Below are positions 33,049 through 41,097 of a stretch of DNA of 42,652 bases, one piece after another (positions within the stretch are counted from its first letter, which is position 1; every line of letters begins with the position of its first letter). The notes under the pieces were generated by a model that ran no database searches, was not told the DNA's origin, and worked only from the letters and a program-made list of their open reading frames with translations. The stretch is from Fusobacteriaceae bacterium (GTDB lineage Bacteria; Fusobacteriota; Fusobacteriia; Fusobacteriales; Fusobacteriaceae). The translations under genes and the position numbers were made by a program. The DNA lies in contig JAITPM010000037.1 in assembly GCA_031289425.1 (NCBI GenBank), forward strand, positions 1-42,652, given 5' to 3'.

Positions 33049-33906
33049 TTATTTTTTCTTATAGACATATAATTCATGAAGCTCTGCGCTATACCCATCA
33101 TAGAAGCCTACAGCCATTCCTCTATCTATTTTTGTTCCTCTGTTAGTAAGTACCAATAAATCTCCATTGACAGGATCTATAGAAAGACCTTCTATTTCTC
33201 CGGCTCTTTTAAAATCTTTCATTTCTCTAAATAAAGTCACATAAGTGGCTGTTTTTTTATAATCAGAAATATCTGCTATATAAATATTGTCGCTTTCATC
33301 AAAGTCTGCATCTCCATCATCAGCTGAAATCAATACCTTTCCATCTATAATAAAAATACCTTGCGTATATTGAGGATCCGGTCTCAAATGTATTTTACCA
33401 TCGTATTGTTTAGTATTTAGGTCATATCGATACAAGTATCTTCCCTTTGTCCAATCGGCCATCCATACAGCATTTTTATCACGATCTACAGCTAACCCAC
33501 ATACTTCCACTTGTCCAGAATCAGCATTCCATGGGATTGAATATTTATAAGTTAAAGTTTCGGCATCATATACAGCGACTTGTATATTTTTACTTACACC
33601 AAATTCAAATATTTCTATTCCTGTATAAATTTCTCCATTCCATACATCAATATCGCCAAAATGATTAGCTTCTTTTTCTAATCCGATAAAAGGATTATCG
33701 TTTTTAAGTAATAATTTTCCGGTTTTATCATATTTGTACAGAGCAGTACTGCTAGATACATAATAAAAATCTTTATCCACAGCAATTCCTTGTCTTCCTT
33801 CTACAGAAATAACTGTTTTCAATTCATATTTATTTCCTAATTTGGGAGCACTCAAGACACCAAAAGATATAATAGTAAATAATACAAACAGATAAAATTT
33901 TTTCAT
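33049..33906 (-). CDS. Secreted beta-propeller-like protein
   Basis: A 285-residue exported protein. Signal peptide: residues 1-19 (FGVLSAPK). The mature protein has repeats of a strand-rich unit such as GIAVDKDFYYVSSSTALYKYDKTGK, VCGLAVDRDKNAVWMADWTKG, GIFIIDGKVLISADD and GEIEGLSIDPVNGDLLVLTNRG. The repeat pattern (G[IL]xxDxxxxxxYV) suggests a six-bladed propeller like those of the SdiA-regulated/NHL group, but blades are divergent. No catalytic site is seen. It is monocistronic, convergent with the DUF2271 gene and divergent from flavodoxin. GGAGG precedes the ATG. Confidence 0.8.
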   Translation of the reverse strand: MKKFYLFVLFTIISFGVLSAPKLGNKYELKTVISVEGRQGIAVDKDFYYVSSSTALYKYDKTGKLLLKNDNPFIGLEKEANHFGDIDVWNGEIYTGIEIFEFGVSKNIQVAVYDAETLTYKYSIPWNADSGQVEVCGLAVDRDKNAVWMADWTKGRYLYRYDLNTKQYDGKIHLRPDPQYTQGIFIIDGKVLISADDGDADFDESDNIYIADISDYKKTATYVTLFREMKDFKRAGEIEGLSIDPVNGDLLVLTNRGTKIDRGMAVGFYDGYSAELHELYVYKKK

Positions 33907-34073
33907 AAAATAAGCCTCCTCTTATATTTGCTTTCATATTTAGATATTATAACATTTTTCTCAAATGTCAATATCTGATGAAAAATTTGAATACTTATTT
34001 TATGTATTAAAATTTTATATATTAAAAACATAAACTCATTATTTTAAATAAAATTGTTTTTAATAAAAAATAT

Positions 34074-34102
34074 TTGACATAACAAATAAAATATATTATA
34101 AT
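34074..34102 (+). promoter_or_regulatory. Promoter of the flavodoxin gene
   Basis: TTGACA (34074-34079), 17 bases, TATAAT (34097-34102): a full consensus promoter. No clear Fur-type operator was found around it. Confidence 0.85.
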
Positions 34103-34154
34103 TATTTTATAATTCGAATATTATGAATATAAAATAAAAAAAGGAGATATTGAT

Positions 34155-34634
34155 ATGAAAACTGGAATTTTTTATGGAAGTTCAACAGGAAATACGGAAA
34201 CTATTGCTAAAAAAATAGGTGAACTTTTAAATGCAGATGTTTTTGAAGCTTCTGAAGTATCGAAAGTAGATGATTACGATAGAATAATTATTGCTTCTTC
34301 TACTTGGGGAATGGGAGATTTACAAGATAGCTGGGTAGGTGCCCTTGATGAATTAAAGACTAAAAATTTGTCCGGTAAAACTGTTGCCTTCGTAGGTCTT
34401 GGAGATCAAGGATCCTTCGGAGATTCATTTGTAGATGCTCTTGGAATCATTTATGATGAAATAAAAAATAAAGGAATTACAGTAGTAGGACAAACTTCAA
34501 CTGATGGATATGATTTTTCAAATTCTAAAGCTGTAATAGACGATGATTTTATTGGACTCGTAATAGATGAAAATAACCAAAGCGACCTGACAGAACAAAG
34601 AGTGAATGACTGGATAGCTAAAATTGGGAAATAA
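34155..34634 (+). CDS. Flavodoxin
   Basis: An FMN electron carrier that replaces ferredoxin. The 159-residue protein has the phosphate-binding loop GSSTGNTET (residues 8-16), ASSTWGMGDLQDSW near 47-60 (first FMN-stacking loop) and GLGDQGSFGDSF near 81-92. The insertion TDGYDFSNSKAVIDDDFIGLVIDENNQ makes it a long-chain flavodoxin. Such proteins are often made under iron limitation. A strong promoter precedes it, and it is 22 bases from the DUF2023 gene, a partner also seen with flavodoxin in Bacteroidetes. Confidence 0.95.
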   Translation: MKTGIFYGSSTGNTETIAKKIGELLNADVFEASEVSKVDDYDRIIIASSTWGMGDLQDSWVGALDELKTKNLSGKTVAFVGLGDQGSFGDSFVDALGIIYDEIKNKGITVVGQTSTDGYDFSNSKAVIDDDFIGLVIDENNQSDLTEQRVNDWIAKIGK

Positions 34635-34656
34635 TCTAAATTTAGGATGGTGAATT

Positions 34657-35007
34657 ATGAGCATAAACGAAAGAGTGGAATTAGGCGTGTTTTTTCATAT
34701 GCTTTATGAATTAAATAAGGGATTAAGAAATTTATCTCTATTTACGGCTCCAAAGAAAAATATAAATGCAATTATTGAACAATTGACTAAATGCAATTAT
34801 GAATTCATAGTAGAAGAATTAAAATCTGATTATGCAAATATATTTTTTGGAAGTAGAGAATCAGTTGCGGTTATAAGAGCATTTAATAAAAAATCTCTGA
34901 AAGATTTTTCACCCGAGGAGGATTTCATTCTTGGCGTTTTACTTGGTTATAATAAAGAGCAGCAATGCAAAAGATTTTTAAGTATAAAAGGAAGAGAAGT
35001 AATATAA
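34657..35007 (+). CDS. DUF2023 protein, flavodoxin partner
   Basis: A 116-residue soluble protein. The opening GVFFHMLYELNKGLRNLSLFT and the C-terminal segment EDFILGVLLGYNKEQQCKRFLSIKG resemble DUF2023, a small family encoded next to flavodoxin genes in several anaerobes. The middle contains VEELKSDYANIFFGSRESVAVIRAF. No cofactor motif is visible apart from a few cysteines (QQCKRF). It may regulate or dock with flavodoxin; this is inference from linkage. GGATGG site before the ATG. It ends at a strong terminator. Confidence 0.75.
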   Translation: MSINERVELGVFFHMLYELNKGLRNLSLFTAPKKNINAIIEQLTKCNYEFIVEELKSDYANIFFGSRESVAVIRAFNKKSLKDFSPEEDFILGVLLGYNKEQQCKRFLSIKGREVI

Positions 35008-35013
35008 ACCTAT

Positions 35014-35045
35014 AATAAAAACAAGGATTTATCCTTGCTTTTATT
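35014..35045. terminator. Bidirectional terminator
   Basis: Stem AATAAAAxCAAGGA / TCCTTGxTTTTATT (one internal mismatch) with loop TTTA. It serves the flavodoxin pair and the convergent oxidase gene. Confidence 0.85.
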
Positions 35046-35062
35046 ATGGTATATTAATAAAT

Positions 35063-36079
35063 TTATTTTGAAAGTATTCTTTTATTTACATTGTTGACAT
35101 CACTTGTACCAGTCAAAATCATAGTTTGTATAAATTGATTTTTTAATGTTTCAAATATTAGTTTTACACCCTCTGTTCTTCCACCTAAAGATCCCCAAAT
35201 AAGTGGTCTTCCTACTAATACTCCTTTTGCACCCAATGCCAAATACTTCAATATATCTACGCCCTCTCTGACACATCCATCTGCAAGGACAGTTATTCTA
35301 TCTCCGACAGCTTCTGATATTTCCTCTAACACTTCGCAAGGTGCCAAAGTGCTATTTAGTACTCTACCACCATGATTGGATACAACTATTCCGGCAACTC
35401 CTGCATCAGCACAAAGCTTAGCTTCATCTACGCTCAATATCCCTTTCACAATAAATGGTAATTTTGTAGATTGTACCAATGTTTTTATATCTTCATAAGA
35501 TTTTGGGCCGACGGGTTGACCAAATAATTTCATTGTAATAAGACCTGCTCCATCTATATCCATTCCAACAGCTACAATGCCTGCTTCTTCTGCAATCTTT
35601 ATACGTTTTATTATTTCTTCATTGGTTCTAGGTTTTATAATTGCGATACCTTTTCCACCATTTTCTTTTATTGTCTTAATACCATGCTCAAAACAAGTCG
35701 GATCGCCGGTATCACCTATCATACTTATCGTTCCAGCCTCTATTGCACCTTTCAAAACATCAGTACAATATTCATCTTCTGTTATTCCGCCGCCCATATT
35801 GATATTTGTCCCTGTTATCGGTGCTCCTATGCATGGAAAGGATAAATTTACTCCAAACAAATTAATTTCAGATTTTGGGTCGGTAACACCGTGTACAGTT
35901 CTCATTATAACAGATATATCTCGTAATTTCTCATGGGCTCTTTTGAAAGATTGACCGCTTCCGGCACCACCCATTCCTGGTACTTGCCCTGCGCAATATA
36001 CTCCATCACATATTTTACAGATAGCACATAATCCCTTCATTTTTTCTCTTGCATTATTTTTGATTTCTTTGATATCCAT
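35063..36079 (-). CDS. FMN-dependent alpha-hydroxy-acid oxidase/dehydrogenase
   Basis: A 338-residue TIM-barrel flavoprotein of the lactate/glycolate oxidase family. The active-site His236 lies in VVSNHGGRV, followed by ITVLADGCVREGVDILKYLALGAKGVLVGRPLIW (phosphate-binding loop). APITGTN near 86 and KPRTNEE fit the FMN pocket. Unlike classical oxidases, the N-terminus holds four cysteines (Cys18, 21, 24, 29: CAICKICDGVYC), suggesting an iron-sulfur cluster and electron transfer rather than O2. The frame is open 29 codons upstream to a TTG at 36166, but the GGAGG before 36079 fixes the start. It lies downstream of the TRAP operon, separated by a terminator; it may oxidise the imported hydroxy acid. 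Confidence 0.88.
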   Translation of the reverse strand: MDIKEIKNNAREKMKGLCAICKICDGVYCAGQVPGMGGAGSGQSFKRAHEKLRDISVIMRTVHGVTDPKSEINLFGVNLSFPCIGAPITGTNINMGGGITEDEYCTDVLKGAIEAGTISMIGDTGDPTCFEHGIKTIKENGGKGIAIIKPRTNEEIIKRIKIAEEAGIVAVGMDIDGAGLITMKLFGQPVGPKSYEDIKTLVQSTKLPFIVKGILSVDEAKLCADAGVAGIVVSNHGGRVLNSTLAPCEVLEEISEAVGDRITVLADGCVREGVDILKYLALGAKGVLVGRPLIWGSLGGRTEGVKLIFETLKNQFIQTMILTGTSDVNNVNKRILSK

Positions 36080-36112
36080 ATTCCCTCCATTTTTGAATGA
36101 TATATATTGAAC

Positions 36113-36129
36113 GGGCAATCTATACGCCC
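36113..36129. repeat. GC-rich imperfect palindrome in the oxidase leader
   Basis: Read on the minus strand, GGGCGTATAGATTGCCC. It has a GGGC/GCCC stem and shares GGGCGTAT with the palindrome at 12718-12740. It stands out in the AT-rich leader of the oxidase gene. Confidence 0.4.
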
Positions 36130-36205
36130 AATCATCACGTAAGTAGCAAAAATTTAATATTTTCAATCCTTCAAAAAACTAGCATTTAAAATTCCTTCAT
36201 AATTT

Positions 36206-36214
36206 ATTATATCA
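36206..36214 (-). promoter_or_regulatory. Extended -10 promoter of the oxidase gene
   Basis: TGATATAAT on the minus strand (36214-36206) is an extended -10 (TGnTATAAT). The -35 region is weak. The leader is about 120 bases. Confidence 0.5.
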
Positions 36215-36277
36215 CATGTCATAATCTAAATCCATATTTACCTAAATTTTTATCCATTCAATAATATTTTATGCATT

Positions 36278-36310
36278 CAAAAACCCTGCAATTATTACGT
36301 GCAGGGCTTT
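36278..36310 (-). terminator. Terminator of the TRAP-DUF6282 operon
   Basis: Stem TGCAGGG-type (36284-36290 with 36300-36306) with T run on the minus strand side. Confidence 0.8.
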
Positions 36311-36353
36311 TAATATTCCATAAAAATGTTTAAATATGGTAAATATTACATTG

Positions 36354-37232
36354 TTAATTTACCAAAGATTTTGCTACATTACACGTCAAATTTTTAATTT
36401 CATCATCATTAAATCCATTTTTCAATAGAACCTCAATAAATTTAACCATAGCATCTACAGGGTGTTCCCTATCGATTTGTCCTCTATCAGTACTGATATA
36501 AATATGCTCTGCGCCGATAGATTTAATTGTATCAATCATATACTCTTCTGTACAATTGTTTTCTGCTATATTATACCAACATTTTTCTATTCTTACCCCT
36601 ATAGCTGCCATATCTTTTTGTATTTCCTTTGATACTACAGTTCGTTCCCATTCGGGATGAGTCAATATAGTTTTTAGATTGCGTTTTCTAGCTTCTTTAC
36701 AGAGAATGACCGATTCTTTTGGAGATAGATGTCCGGTTGCGATACAAGCATTATATTTTAATACTACATCAAATATATCATATACAACAGGCAATAATTT
36801 ATCTGAATCATCTAAAATTTTTATTCCAGGTCTTTCAAAAAAATCTCCGGGCATATCTCCGCTCAATAGACAATTATAAGAATCCCGTGTAGGCATCCAC
36901 ACAATAGAGCCCCCCAAATTAAGTGAACTTTCAGCGGCATAAGGATTTAATCCCCCTACAGGCCAGTTTAATACAATGCCTCCAAAAGCTTTGACTTTAA
37001 AATTCCCAGTTCTATTAGCTAATATCGCCCTCGAACCAGTAGATTCATAGTGATTTTTTATTAAAACTCCTGCCATTTGTGCTTCGTCAGCTTCTTTCAT
37101 CAATTGAAAATCATCTAGTGACCTTTTCACATGGGAAGGAATCGTATGAATATGTAAATCATAAGAACCTTTTATCAATTCTTTTGCCTTCATGTTTATT
37201 TCTATATCAAAAGTACTCTCATTTTTAGGCAT
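36354..37232 (-). CDS. DUF6282 family metal-dependent hydrolase
   Basis: A 292-residue TIM-barrel amidohydrolase-like protein. The metal-binding DLHIHT motif lies near residue 25. GHLSPKESVIL near 166 and LTHPEWERT near 185 add further ligand candidates; STDRGQIDREHP near 247 supplies the late Asp. The family is known mainly from genome annotation, and its reaction is unknown; by motif it could be a lactonase, amidase or similar ring-opening enzyme. A GTG three codons upstream (37241) abuts the AGGAG site, so ATG 37232, eight bases after it, is the better start. It follows dctM by 41 bases and ends the TRAP operon. Confidence 0.82.
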   Translation of the reverse strand: MPKNESTFDIEINMKAKELIKGSYDLHIHTIPSHVKRSLDDFQLMKEADEAQMAGVLIKNHYESTGSRAILANRTGNFKVKAFGGIVLNWPVGGLNPYAAESSLNLGGSIVWMPTRDSYNCLLSGDMPGDFFERPGIKILDDSDKLLPVVYDIFDVVLKYNACIATGHLSPKESVILCKEARKRNLKTILTHPEWERTVVSKEIQKDMAAIGVRIEKCWYNIAENNCTEEYMIDTIKSIGAEHIYISTDRGQIDREHPVDAMVKFIEVLLKNGFNDDEIKNLTCNVAKSLVN

Positions 37233-37273
37233 AATAACCACTCCTATAAAATTATTTAAACTCTGCTACATCG

Positions 37274-38563
37274 CTAGTTTCCCATTATTAATCTAGGTAA
37301 CCATGTAGTAAGTATCGGCACATAAGCAAATAACATTACTGCTCCCATCTCAATTATTAAAAATGGAAGTACCCCTTTTACGATTTTATCAAATCTTAAT
37401 CCGGTTATCGAACAAGCAGTAAATAAATTATATCCGAATGGAGGAGTAACATACCCTATTACAAGATTTATAACAAAAACCATTCCAAGATGCAGTGGAT
37501 CCAATCCTAGTTTTACCCCCAGCGGAACAATAATAGGAGCTATTATTATTATAGCTGCCACAGTATCCATCAATGCTCCAACGAAGAATAATAGCAACAT
37601 TAGAACTAAAAGATAAGTAGCTTTGTTTGATACAAAAGTCATAAGGAAATTTACCACTTTTGTAGAAACTTTTGTAACAGACATAATCCAAGATAATAAA
37701 TTAGCTGCTGCAATTATGAAATTAACCATAGCAGCCGTCTCCATAGATTTAATCAAAACTCTTGGTAAATCTCTTATTTTTACTTCTCTATATACGAATA
37801 ATCCAATGAACAATGCATATACAACGCCAATCGCAGCCGCTTCTGTAGGAGTAAATATTCCACCATAGATTCCACCTAAAATAATTACCGGAATCATCAA
37901 AGCGCCGAGAGCAGACCATGTATTTTTTAAAAATTCTTCAAAAGTAAATTTTTTCCCTTTATGTTTTAATATTTCAGGATGTTTAAGTGCAATTATACTG
38001 TTTACGATTACTAAAAATCCAGCTATAAGTAATCCGGGGATAATTCCCCCTATGAACATCTTTGGTATAGATATACTCATAGTGACACCATATATAATCA
38101 TAGGAATGCTCGGCGGTATTATAGGACCCAGAGCTCCTGCTGCCGCTACCAACCCAGCCGATGTTTCTTTACTATATCCATTTTCTACGAGGGATGGAAT
38201 CATTATCCCACCGATAGCAGCTACAGTGGCCGGACCAGATCCTGTCAGAGCCGCAAATAATGCACATGAAACGATTGTAACAATACCAAGACCACCGGGA
38301 AGCCATCCTACCAAACTCTCAGCCCATTTTACCATTCTTCTGGATATTCCGCCACTATCCATCAGTTCTCCAACTAATATAAATAATGGAACAGCCAATA
38401 ATGGAAATGAATCGAGTCCATTAACCAATCTTTGACATACTAATGTAAGAGGCTTCATTCCAGTTGATAAAAGAAATATTATTCCAGAGCCTATTATACT
38501 ATATGCCACCGGTATTCCTATCACTATAAAAATCATCATGAGCGCAAAAGTAGTTCCTATCAT
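37274..38563 (-). CDS. dctM: TRAP transporter large permease subunit
   Basis: The 429-residue membrane subunit of a TRAP transporter, which uses a sodium gradient to import organic acids bound by DctP. About 11-12 membrane helices cover the whole length. Signature parts include PVAYSIIGSG near 18, FPLLAVPLFILVGELMDSGGISRRMV near 52 and ALGPIIPPSIPMIIYGV near 142. Later parts are IFTPTEAAAIGVVYAL near 230 and FINLVIGYVTPPFGYNLFTA near 370. Its ATG overlaps the dctQ stop (ATGA), so the two are translationally coupled. Length is normal. Confidence 0.96.
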   Translation of the reverse strand: MIGTTFALMMIFIVIGIPVAYSIIGSGIIFLLSTGMKPLTLVCQRLVNGLDSFPLLAVPLFILVGELMDSGGISRRMVKWAESLVGWLPGGLGIVTIVSCALFAALTGSGPATVAAIGGIMIPSLVENGYSKETSAGLVAAAGALGPIIPPSIPMIIYGVTMSISIPKMFIGGIIPGLLIAGFLVIVNSIIALKHPEILKHKGKKFTFEEFLKNTWSALGALMIPVIILGGIYGGIFTPTEAAAIGVVYALFIGLFVYREVKIRDLPRVLIKSMETAAMVNFIIAAANLLSWIMSVTKVSTKVVNFLMTFVSNKATYLLVLMLLLFFVGALMDTVAAIIIIAPIIVPLGVKLGLDPLHLGMVFVINLVIGYVTPPFGYNLFTACSITGLRFDKIVKGVLPFLIIEMGAVMLFAYVPILTTWLPRLIMGN

Positions 38564-39060
38564 TTGGCATCACCTCTTTCTGATACTCTATATTCTTCAA
38601 TTAGTTTCACCAGATGTACGAAAGAATGTATAAATATTAAAATTCCGCAGATTGGTATTGATGAATTAACAAGCGCCATACTTATTTTCATTGCTGCACT
38701 AGTTTGGCGTATAGTCATATAAGTTACCTTTACTCCATATCTGATCATAACTAGAGCAATAAGCATTACTACTACCTGTATAAAAGCTCCTACTATTCGT
38801 TTTAGACCCGGCGGATATTTCTCTGACAAAGCAGTAACAGTGGCATGTGTGCCTTTTTTTGTACAAATAACCGCACCTAGAAGATTAGCCCATATAAAAG
38901 TATATCGAGCAAGCTCTTCCGTCCAAGAAAACGCTTTATTTAAGACATAACGTGTAAAAACTTGCAATACACAAGAAGATATTAAAACTGAAAAAAATAT
39001 TACGATCAATATATTTACTGCTTTATCAATAGTATTACCTAATTTATCCAAATTTTTCAT
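38560..39060 (-). CDS. dctQ: TRAP transporter small permease subunit
   Basis: The 166-residue DctQ subunit with four membrane helices (about residues 15-35, 50-68, 88-108, 133-150). It has the family pattern FTRYVLNKAFSWTEELARYTFIWANLLGAVICTKKGTHA near 31. It couples DctM to the transport of substrate delivered by DctP. It lies 64 bases from dctP and overlaps dctM by four bases. The C-terminal tail is short and charged. Confidence 0.94.
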   Translation of the reverse strand: MKNLDKLGNTIDKAVNILIVIFFSVLISSCVLQVFTRYVLNKAFSWTEELARYTFIWANLLGAVICTKKGTHATVTALSEKYPPGLKRIVGAFIQVVVMLIALVMIRYGVKVTYMTIRQTSAAMKISMALVNSSIPICGILIFIHSFVHLVKLIEEYRVSERGDAK

Positions 39061-39124
39061 AATCTCACCATTCCAATCTCGGAAAACATGTAAATTAAAA
39101 AATATATAACTTTCTTAGTAATAA

Positions 39125-40120
39125 TTACTTTTTAGTTTCCAATTCTTTCAATAAATCATCTACAAAAGTTCCACCTATAGAACTCTTTTGATCCCCATAA
39201 AAATCCTTTAAAAGAGCTTGGAATGAAGGAATATCTACATCTTCTATAATATTCATTCCTGCATCTTTCATTTTCTTTAATAATTCTCCTTCTACTCTAG
39301 CATTATGTTCTCTACATAATTTACCTGCTGCTATAGCAGATTCACTCAATATATTTTGTTCTTCAGGAGTTAATTCTTTCCATACTTCATTTGAAATACA
39401 CATTATTAATGGAGAATAAAAATGTCCTGTAAGATTTAAATATTTTGCAATTTCTGGGAATCCGTTAGAATATATTACACTTATAGGAATATCCAATCCG
39501 TCTATAGTTCCTTGTTGTAATCCAGTTATTGTCTCTGACCAAGCCATAGGAACTGCATTAGCTTTTAAAGCATTGTATGTAGAAATATATGTCTTTGTTT
39601 CCATACAACGAATTTTTAATCCAGTAAAATCAGCCGGTTTTCTTACTTCTGTCTTCATTGTAACTAAATGTCGAAATCCGCCTTCTCCCCATGCCAAAGC
39701 TTTTACTCCTTGACCTGTGTATTCATTTAAAACGGCTTGTCCCAATGCACCATCTAAGACTTCTGCTGCAATTTTATTATTTTTAAAAATAAATGGTAGG
39801 TCAAAAACTCCAGATGCTGAAACGAAATTACTTGCATAAGCATTTGTCATTATTGCTAAATCCACGGTACCTAATTGCATTCCTTCGAACATTTCTCTTT
39901 CTTGGCCTAATTGTCCGCCACCCATTACATCAATTTCTATTTTTCCATTACTTTTTTCTTTAACCAATCTTGAAAATTGAGTTCCAAATACATAATATGG
40001 ATCATCCTCATTAGCTGCTGTGGTAAATCCCACTTGTAATGTTTTTACACCTGCTCCAAATGCAAAAGTACCAAATAAAACTAACATAGTTAAAACAATA
40101 AAACCAATTTTTTTTGACAT
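39125..40120 (-). CDS. dctP: TRAP transporter substrate-binding protein, DctP family
   Basis: A 331-residue periplasmic binding protein. Signal peptide: residues 1-22 (TFAFGAGVK). Family marks: GQLGQEREMFEGMQLGTVDLAIM near 68, GVFDLPFIFKN near 104 and GFRHLVT near 146. The carboxylate-binding arginine is in LKIRCMETKTY near 167, and MAWSETITGLQQGTIDGLDIPI follows. The residues after the arginine (CMETK in place of the common VPEN or VMQNP) suggest an unusual substrate. With a KdgF-like cupin divergently encoded and an FMN hydroxyacid oxidase downstream, a sugar acid, uronate or hydroxy acid is plausible. GGAGG lies before the ATG. First gene of the operon. Confidence 0.95.
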   Translation of the reverse strand: MSKKIGFIVLTMLVLFGTFAFGAGVKTLQVGFTTAANEDDPYYVFGTQFSRLVKEKSNGKIEIDVMGGGQLGQEREMFEGMQLGTVDLAIMTNAYASNFVSASGVFDLPFIFKNNKIAAEVLDGALGQAVLNEYTGQGVKALAWGEGGFRHLVTMKTEVRKPADFTGLKIRCMETKTYISTYNALKANAVPMAWSETITGLQQGTIDGLDIPISVIYSNGFPEIAKYLNLTGHFYSPLIMCISNEVWKELTPEEQNILSESAIAAGKLCREHNARVEGELLKKMKDAGMNIIEDVDIPSFQALLKDFYGDQKSSIGGTFVDDLLKELETKK

Positions 40121-40158
40121 TACATCATCATCCTCCTAAAATTATTATTTAAAAATTT

Positions 40159-40192
40159 ATGAAATTTATTTCATAATATGAAACGAATTTCA
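40159..40192. promoter_or_regulatory. Array of overlapping TGAAA/TTTCA operator half-sites
   Basis: Four half-sites in alternating orientation at 40159 (ATGAAA), 40169 (TTTCAT), 40178 (ATGAAA) and 40188 (TTTCA), about one helical turn apart, form three overlapping palindromes. They lie just downstream of the TRAP promoter, in its transcribed leader. The half-sites resemble KdgR/IclR-type boxes (AATGAAAC...TTTCATT). Confidence 0.6.
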
Positions 40193-40203
40193 ATCATATA
40201 ATA

Positions 40204-40231
40204 ATTATAGTATATTTTTTATTTTTGTCAA
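40204..40231 (-). promoter_or_regulatory. Promoter of the TRAP operon
   Basis: TTGACA (40231-40226) and TATAAT (40209-40204) on the minus strand, 16 bases apart. The leader is about 80 bases and overlaps the operator array. The rest of 40232-40430 holds no gene. Confidence 0.85.
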
Positions 40232-40433
40232 TATAATTAATAATATTTTTTATATACAAATAGTTCTTTTATAGAACAAAAAATGATGTTATACCTAAAA
40301 AAATAAAGAAAATTAATGTTTTAGTATTTTAGTTTTATACTCGGATAACATTTAATATTTTAATAATTTATATTCAAATAAACATATTTTTCATCTATGT
40401 CAAAATTATAAATATATATTTTAGAAGCTACAG

Positions 40434-40462
40434 TTGAAAAATTTATAAAAATATGCTATTAT
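40434..40462 (+). promoter_or_regulatory. Promoter of the cupin gene
   Basis: TTGAAA (40434-40439), 17 bases, TATTAT (40457-40462) with an extended -10 (TGC TATTAT). Confidence 0.7.
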
Positions 40463-40502
40463 TAAAATATTATATTCGCATTAATTTATTTGGGAGGAGA
40501 AC

Positions 40503-40832
40503 ATGCATACCAAAAACAGTGAAATAATCATAGAACAAGTTTCTACCGGAATAAAAAGGAAAATTCTCAGTCACAGTGAAAAATTAATGCTTGTAGAATT
40601 GAGCATGGCAAATGGCGCACAAGGATCAAAGCACAGCCACCCTCATGAACAAATAACTTATGTAGTATCCGGGAAAGTCTCTTTTTATGAAGAAGGAAAA
40701 CCTGATAGTATTCTGATCGCTGGGGATTCATATTACATAACACCTAACTCTGTACATGGTTTAATTGCCTTGGAAGATAGTAAAATTTTGGATATATTTA
40801 CTCCGGCAAGAGAAGATTTTTTAAAGAAATAA
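40503..40832 (+). CDS. Cupin-domain protein, KdgF-like
   Basis: A 109-residue single-domain cupin. The metal-binding first motif is GSKHSHPHEQITYVVSG (His44, His46, Gln50) and the second has PNSVHGL (His85). The C-terminus LDIFTPAREDFL and the segment LIAGDSYYITPNSVHG resemble KdgF, a cupin that speeds conversion of unsaturated uronates from pectin or alginate into 5-keto-4-deoxyuronate. Divergently placed next to a TRAP operon, it supports a uronate or sugar-acid theme. The function of the close KdgF relatives is not always known. GGGAGGAG site before the ATG. No kdu or kdg genes are visible in the window. Confidence 0.82.
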   Translation: MHTKNSEIIIEQVSTGIKRKILSHSEKLMLVELSMANGAQGSKHSHPHEQITYVVSGKVSFYEEGKPDSILIAGDSYYITPNSVHGLIALEDSKILDIFTPAREDFLKK

Positions 40833-40887
40833 AAAATGACAATAGCATCTGCCTTATATTTTAGGACTTTATTGGGCAAAAAATCTG

Positions 40888-40916
40888 TTGCAAAAAATAT
40901 TTTGATAGTTTATAAT
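40888..40916 (+). promoter_or_regulatory. Upstream tRNA-cluster promoter
   Basis: TTGCAA (40888-40893), 17 bases, TATAAT (40911-40916). The same -35 and spacing recur 91 bases downstream. Confidence 0.6.
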
Positions 40917-40978
40917 TTAAATAAATACCTTTAGATATTTATAATAAAAAATTTTTAGTTTTAATATTAAAAATTGGG

Positions 40979-41007
40979 TTGCAAAAAATTATTATTTATG
41001 TTATTAT
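40979..41007 (+). promoter_or_regulatory. Proximal tRNA-cluster promoter
   Basis: TTGCAA (40979-40984), 17 bases, TATTAT (41002-41007). Transcription would begin just before the tRNA-Gly at 41019. Confidence 0.7.
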
Positions 41008-41018
41008 ATATGATGCTT

Positions 41019-41094
41019 GCGGGAATAACTCAGTTGGTAGAGTGTTACCTTGCCAAGGTAAATGCCGCGGGTCCGAGTCCCGTTTCCCGCTCCA
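41019..41094 (+). tRNA. tRNA-Gly (GCC)
   Basis: Cloverleaf of 76 bases with encoded CCA. Acceptor GCGGGAA pairs with TTCCCGC. Anticodon loop TTGCCAA gives GCC. T loop TCCGAGT with a stem CGGG/CCCG. Confidence 0.93.
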
Positions 41095-41097
41095 AAT

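Noticed and set aside
33930-33990. Minus-strand TTGACA and TATAAT before the propeller-like gene
   Set aside because: The boxes are only 14 bases apart, too close for a standard promoter, so it is not listed as one.
36080-36166. 29-residue N-terminal extension of the hydroxyacid oxidase
   Set aside because: It would start with TTG directly against the Shine-Dalgarno-like bases and is unlike family N-termini; GGAGG before 36079 marks the start.
40834-40934. Possible 32-codon ORF after the cupin gene
   Set aside because: It has no ribosome-binding site and overlaps the upstream tRNA promoter; the composition is that of spacer DNA.
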